Origin: an uncultured bacterium
GTDB lineage: Bacteria > Patescibacteriota > Minisyncoccia > Minisyncoccales > JAQTVQ01
Reading direction: 5' to 3'
Length of the DNA: 15,482 nt
Assembly (NCBI GenBank): GCA_903839905.1
Contig: CAIMDX010000024.1
Coordinates: forward strand, 1-15,482
This document shows, piece after piece, positions 13,501 through 15,482 of the stretch (positions are counted from its first letter, which is position 1; each line of letters starts with the position of its first letter). Both the position numbers and the translations under genes were made by a program. Below the pieces are notes generated by a model, which saw only the letters and a list, made by a program, of their open reading frames with translations, was not told the DNA's origin and made no database searches.

Positions 13501-14791
13501 CAATAAATCGCCTTTGTCCAATACCAGTTCCGTTTTTGCCATAGCCGCGGCCAATCATCCTTGGCCTATGGCCAAGCATGATGCCGGCCATACAAATCAA
13601 GGAGAGTTTGCCGGACCGGTTGGCAATCAAGCCATAACGGCTTTTGCCAGTTTAGGCGGCGATTTTCGTTCGCCGCCGGTTATTGATGAGAACGGGGCAA
13701 TTTATTTCTTCGCCAACACCAATAGTCAAAGCGGGCTTTACGCGTTTGATGCCGCCGGCCAAAAGAAATGGTCTTTTGCCGTTTCCAACTCCGGCCAGAT
13801 TCCGGCTTTGAGCCCGGACGGAACAATCTATTTTTTCGCGCCTTTCGGGGTCGGAGCTTTGAGTCCTGCCGGACAGCTTAAATGGAGTGAAAATTTTAAC
13901 GCCATTTATACCAGGAATCCTTTAGTCGGCCCTGATAGTCGTCTTTATTTTGTCGCCAAAAACGATACCCAGGCCAGCCCGCATTTATTGGCGTTAGCTG
14001 ATGGCGGGGAGCAGGCGATAAAATCAATGGACTACGATCTGGCCGCAGAGCTGGGACAGGGAGAAACATCTTTTAATGTTTCCGGCCCGGTTTTGGACAG
14101 CCTTGGCAATATTTACCTGTCAATCAATCAGAAGCTTATTAAATTAGACAGTTCCGGCCAGAAAATAGGGGAAAGGATATTTGCGCCGGAATATGCTTCG
14201 GAGTATGAAAGCCCGCAAGACAAAATCGTTTCAATGCAGATGCCTTCTATATTCAACAATGCGGTTATCGTGATAGCAAGCGGCGGCTATTGTTTTAAAG
14301 CAACCGAACCAATCAGCCAATCAAAATATGATACTTGTGAAGAGATGGTTTATTCGGTTGATTCTGCCGATTTTAACTTGGAAAATTGGAAAAAGCCCAT
14401 AGAGCCTAATTATCAGGCCGAAGCGATGGGCAAGGAGTTTTATTTTTCAATCAGGATTCCGAATCACTGGTCAAACGGAGGATTTTTATATCTATCCGCG
14501 ATAGATTTGGCTACGGGCAATAGCACTTGGTCTAAGAATTGGGCTGAAATAAATATGCCGGCTTTAATGTACCCTATCCTGGCCGATAGCGAAGGCCGTG
14601 CTTATTTTGCCAAAGGTTTAACCTTGCTTGGTTACGATTTAAACCAAACACTGGACAGCGACCCGGAGCATGGCTTGGTTTTCAGCGGCGGGGCCTCAAA
14701 TGTTGAATGCAATTATAACGGAGGGGCTTTAGGGGCGGCAGGGTTATTCGTCCCAGCCCTTAGCCGGCTAAGTTTGGTTTCTATGCAGTGA
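10520..14791 (+). CDS. Large secreted protein with lamin-tail domains, FN3 and PQQ-like beta-propeller
   Basis: 1423 residues. The signal peptide (SRIIFAAIAAVLVLPQIIFA) ends near 26. Residues 30-330 form a domain I do not recognise. Residues 335-480 are low-complexity, with repeated ATD, ARQ and SDK words and a helical Gln/Glu stretch (389-436). Lamin-tail domain 1 is at 494-610 (IIINEVAWMGT, NHEWIELKNL, LADWQLQD, AAGQLFLLERT, ALYLFSPD). A Gly/Ser/Thr linker (648-690) precedes lamin-tail domain 2 (699-840: HLIISEVQLG, EYVELYNPTDQDVAL, IPAKGYYLISF). An FN3 domain follows (899-1005: PEAITDLSVHN, AAKLSWFAPNDSD), then a PQQ/propeller-like region (1013 to the end) that opens with HPWPMAKHDAGHTNQ and repeats GxIYFF...GLYAFDAAGQKKWSF-type blades. 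It would be exported and bind other surface molecules; no catalytic residues are evident. It is coupled to the gene at 9906 by an ATGA overlap and ends at a REP-derived terminator. The size and domain mix are typical of CPR surface proteins. Confidence 0.85.
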   Translation: MTQKIFSRIIFAAIAAVLVLPQIIFAQTMEEAALDNNSNYPRLSQWETQSILKDTLPQALTDQWTTDFTSASRDRFYMAVPLTLRSFIKQNFFHYLLNDVPLDSAKVIVIQGVEIGRIILADDYNAVFAAMVEKFEKDSVQAAINYVKSELFKYQIKFSTGAFEAQYQSALGEEKALMQYVIIYKGIGENQADISIRVYSMDSINPPESKGSIGLTFGVSHSLQSGEQIPPFTATFSGVVQKNQYGAYSWVGQPKVDISFPSDVPDLGLRPKSWWERNVVDPIKNFFNDPMKSFGDLFGAQLIPAIINPAGDQSDTAWQYEISQTSSEEILTEAAASATDARQATDDARQIQNDARQPSGQIGVSATIGATAAPSATEQEFVATQLSPEERQQIIDKIAQEIARRQQEAQNQAQALEEDQALRQRLIAAIQELMKKSGQAADVANDDSEEDAVLDDESDKDAADETASDKASSAKSATATVYCEYQSGQSARSNQIIINEVAWMGTAASANHEWIELKNLNSQTINLADWQLQDKDQQIKISFGTTSQIAAGQLFLLERTSDDSVPGIKANLIYTGALGNTNEALYLFSPDCQLQDKVEASPSWPAGSDSPKRTMERESGLAWHTYSGSGQNNILGTPKAANGPAAQQSSGGTGGSGGGGGSTAQQQNQNTTSSNSTSSQNTTSTQPTPPIIAEPAAISHLIISEVQLGDELGQEYVELYNPTDQDVALCPSVAGTSTALYFSYYSATRDWNDPYRNQSFCGNPAGENAVIPAKGYYLISFNGWPETESDWPMYSSSILSNSEGAAAIFSENPKNATGTVEETATKISAIKIDALGWKQGSGSSEPKVKEANAAIVPSVAGQVLGRLWHNTSQKYQDTDDNAKDFTSQNPSPKDSLSYAPEAITDLSVHNYPGQKNAAKLSWFAPNDSDTLPGQLDYQIFYARNQEPKTENLKMIETATTPVITKQGEEVTAIIPDLYYDSSYYFLVQAIDERDNKSPLSNTSSVFAIAAANHPWPMAKHDAGHTNQGEFAGPVGNQAITAFASLGGDFRSPPVIDENGAIYFFANTNSQSGLYAFDAAGQKKWSFAVSNSGQIPALSPDGTIYFFAPFGVGALSPAGQLKWSENFNAIYTRNPLVGPDSRLYFVAKNDTQASPHLLALADGGEQAIKSMDYDLAAELGQGETSFNVSGPVLDSLGNIYLSINQKLIKLDSSGQKIGERIFAPEYASEYESPQDKIVSMQMPSIFNNAVIVIASGGYCFKATEPISQSKYDTCEEMVYSVDSADFNLENWKKPIEPNYQAEAMGKEFYFSIRIPNHWSNGGFLYLSAIDLATGNSTWSKNWAEINMPALMYPILADSEGRAYFAKGLTLLGYDLNQTLDSDPEHGLVFSGGASNVECNYNGGALGAAGLFVPALSRLSLVSMQ
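11531..11671 (+). repeat. In-gene cluster of eight GCGACA hexamers
   Basis: GCGACA starts at 11531, 11542, 11549, 11584, 11615, 11627, 11645 and 11666. Six are read as Ala-Thr and two (11542, 11584) in another frame as part of Ala-Arg-Gln. The last copy is the right half of the palindrome TGTCGCGACA (11662-11671). The hexamer is the same as in the phased array at 544-664, but the spacing here is irregular. Confidence 0.8.
11892..11959 (+). repeat. Second in-gene cluster of GCGACA hexamers
   Basis: Copies at 11892 and 11922 are read in the third frame as Ser-Asp-Lys, and those at 11948 and 11954 as Ala-Thr in direct tandem. Together with the first cluster, all three frames of the hexamer are used within one gene. 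Confidence 0.75.
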
Positions 14792-14801
14792 GCTTGGCAA
14801 G

Positions 14802-14835
14802 AAAACTGGCAAAGGCCGGGCCTTTGCCAGTTTTT
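14802..14835 (+). terminator. Variant REP palindrome acting as terminator of the large gene
   Basis: AAAACTGGCAAAGGCC (14802-14817), a central G (14818) and the perfect complement (14819-14834), with T5 at 14831-14835. It starts 10 bp after the TGA. The AAGGCC-n-GGCCTT core is shared with copies A to D, while the outer arm differs (CTGGCA in place of TGGTCA), so it is a related subfamily. Confidence 0.85.
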
Positions 14836-14859
14836 AGTACCTAACCCTTGCTCCAGTCC

Positions 14860-14913
14860 GAGGGGTCTAACCCCTCCGTAAGAATTGCTGGGTGCCGAGG
14901 GTTAGACCATCGG
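14860..14913. repeat. Inverted pair of GGTCTAACC hairpins (REPIN-like)
   Basis: GAGGGG (14860-14865) pairs with CCCCTC (14871-14876) around TCTAA. The second hairpin is GCCGA...TCGGC, with GG/CC inside around TTAGA, at about 14894-14914. GGTCTAACCC (14864-14873) is the exact inverse complement of GGGTTAGACC (14899-14908), so two hairpins of one family face each other, the layout called REPIN in other bacteria. No T-run follows. Confidence 0.65.
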
Positions 14914-14962
14914 CAGATCCAGCTGTGTACAATGCGGATTAGCCCTTTCCTGTCTTTTTTCA

Positions 14963-14968
14963 TATAAT
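14963..14968 (+). promoter_or_regulatory. TATAAT -10 box of the pilin gene, nearly leaderless
   Basis: A perfect TATAAT lies 11 bp before the ATG at 14980. With a normal start 6-8 bp downstream, the mRNA would carry only about 4-6 nt before the ATG. No good -35 is visible. Confidence 0.5.
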
Positions 14969-14979
14969 CTAAACCAAGC

Positions 14980-15482
14980 ATGCCAATCTCCAAACTCTTC
15001 AATCGTCTTCTCTCTCCCATTGAACGAAAGATCAAAGCCGTTAAGCAAAAAGGACTTAGAGCTTTCACCCTCATAGAGCTTCTTGTTGTCATCGCCATTA
15101 TTGCCATCCTCGCCGCCATTATTTTGGTTTTCACCCAAGGCCCTCAAGCCTCTGCCCGTGATTCCCGTCGTGTAAGCGATCTCTCCCAAATCAAGACAAG
15201 TCTGCAGGCTTACTATCTGGCCAATAACAGCTATCCATCCACCGGCAGTAGCGGCATTTCCTTAGAAGAAGACAGCGCCACTAATGGAACCTTCACTCAA
15301 GCCATGAAAGGCAGCGGATACATGTCTGTTATTCCCAAGGATCCGAAGTACACAACCCCTGCCGGAGAATATACCTACAAATACATCGCCACCACTTCCA
15401 ATTCCTATACCCTTTGCGCCAAGTCTGAAGCCAAGAGCGACAATTATTTCTGCTCTACCCAGGACAGCAGCGGCGTCAGCCA
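14980..15482 (+). CDS. Type IV pilin / pseudopilin-like protein (3' truncated by window)
   Basis: 167 residues are visible with no stop before the window edge. The leader (1-28) is long and basic (KLFNRLLSPIERKIKAVKQKGLRA), followed by the class III signal FTLIELLVVIAIIAILAAI; Glu33 is the conserved fifth residue of the mature chain. The residue before the cut is Ala28, where Gly is usual. A prepilin peptidase would cut between Ala28 and Phe29 and methylate Phe. The helix continues (FTQGPQASARDSRRVSDLSQIKTSLQAYYLANNSYPS), as in type II secretion GspG-like and CPR pilins, and a beta part follows (YMSVIPKDPKYTTPAGEYTYKYIATT) with Cys146 and Cys158, a likely disulfide pair. It would build a pilus or competence/secretion pseudopilus. 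It is read from its own promoter; there is no Shine-Dalgarno sequence. Confidence 0.9.
   Translation, partial: MPISKLFNRLLSPIERKIKAVKQKGLRAFTLIELLVVIAIIAILAAIILVFTQGPQASARDSRRVSDLSQIKTSLQAYYLANNSYPSTGSSGISLEEDSATNGTFTQAMKGSGYMSVIPKDPKYTTPAGEYTYKYIATTSNSYTLCAKSEAKSDNYFCSTQDSSGVS

Overview
The window looks like a chromosomal stretch from a Candidate Phyla Radiation (Patescibacteria, Parcubacteria-like) bacterium. This is inferred from several traits: secreted proteins ending in Ser/Thr linkers plus a short hydrophobic tail, a DUF5667-type membrane protein beside an ECF sigma factor, a very large secreted protein with lamin-tail and PQQ-like repeats, a pilin with the FTLIELLVVIAII start, start codons with almost no Shine-Dalgarno sequence, and intergenic DNA full of short palindromes. 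No rRNA or tRNA gene and no CRISPR array was seen. All genes I accept are on the + strand.

Layout. 3-461 is the 3' end of a gene with a C-terminal winged-helix-like segment. 544-664 is an array of nine GCGACA boxes spaced exactly 11 or 20 bp apart, just upstream of an ECF sigma factor (718-1230). After a GC-rich hairpin and a REP-like palindrome comes an ECF-type promoter candidate (TGTAAC-N16-CGTC) and then the DUF5667-like membrane protein (1452-2306), a plausible anti-sigma partner. A 440-bp intergenic region with heptamer repeats and four strong hairpins leads into a 1018-aa peptidoglycan-binding, S-layer-like secreted protein (2746-5802) that ends at a clear terminator.

6221-8553 is a two-gene operon: an FN3/Ig-like secreted protein, and a secreted gluzincin metalloprotease (HEFTH...NEARAE). 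They overlap by one base and share a C-terminal hydrophobic tail motif. 8661-9371 is a REP-associated tyrosine transposase (RAYT). Copies of one palindrome (arm ATGGTCAAGGCC) lie before it, inside it in frame, and right after its stop, with further copies at 1313 and (variant) 14802. 9404-9905 has no protein gene. It holds a promoter and terminator pair that could bound a small RNA, a hairpin, and a 38-bp tandem repeat. 9906-14791 is a second two-gene operon: a membrane-anchored protein and a 1423-aa secreted protein with two lamin-tail domains, FN3 and a PQQ-like propeller. The window ends inside a type IV pilin-like gene (14980 onward).

How the parts fit. Most genes encode cell-surface or exported proteins (S-layer-like protein, protease, FN3/LTD/propeller protein, pilin), so the region resembles an envelope or attachment locus with an envelope-type sigma/anti-sigma pair at one end. 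The two most unusual signals are at the DNA level: the RAYT/REP system with a REP copy translated inside its own transposase, and the GCGACA hexamer, which forms a phased intergenic array and also clusters inside a coding region in all three reading frames.
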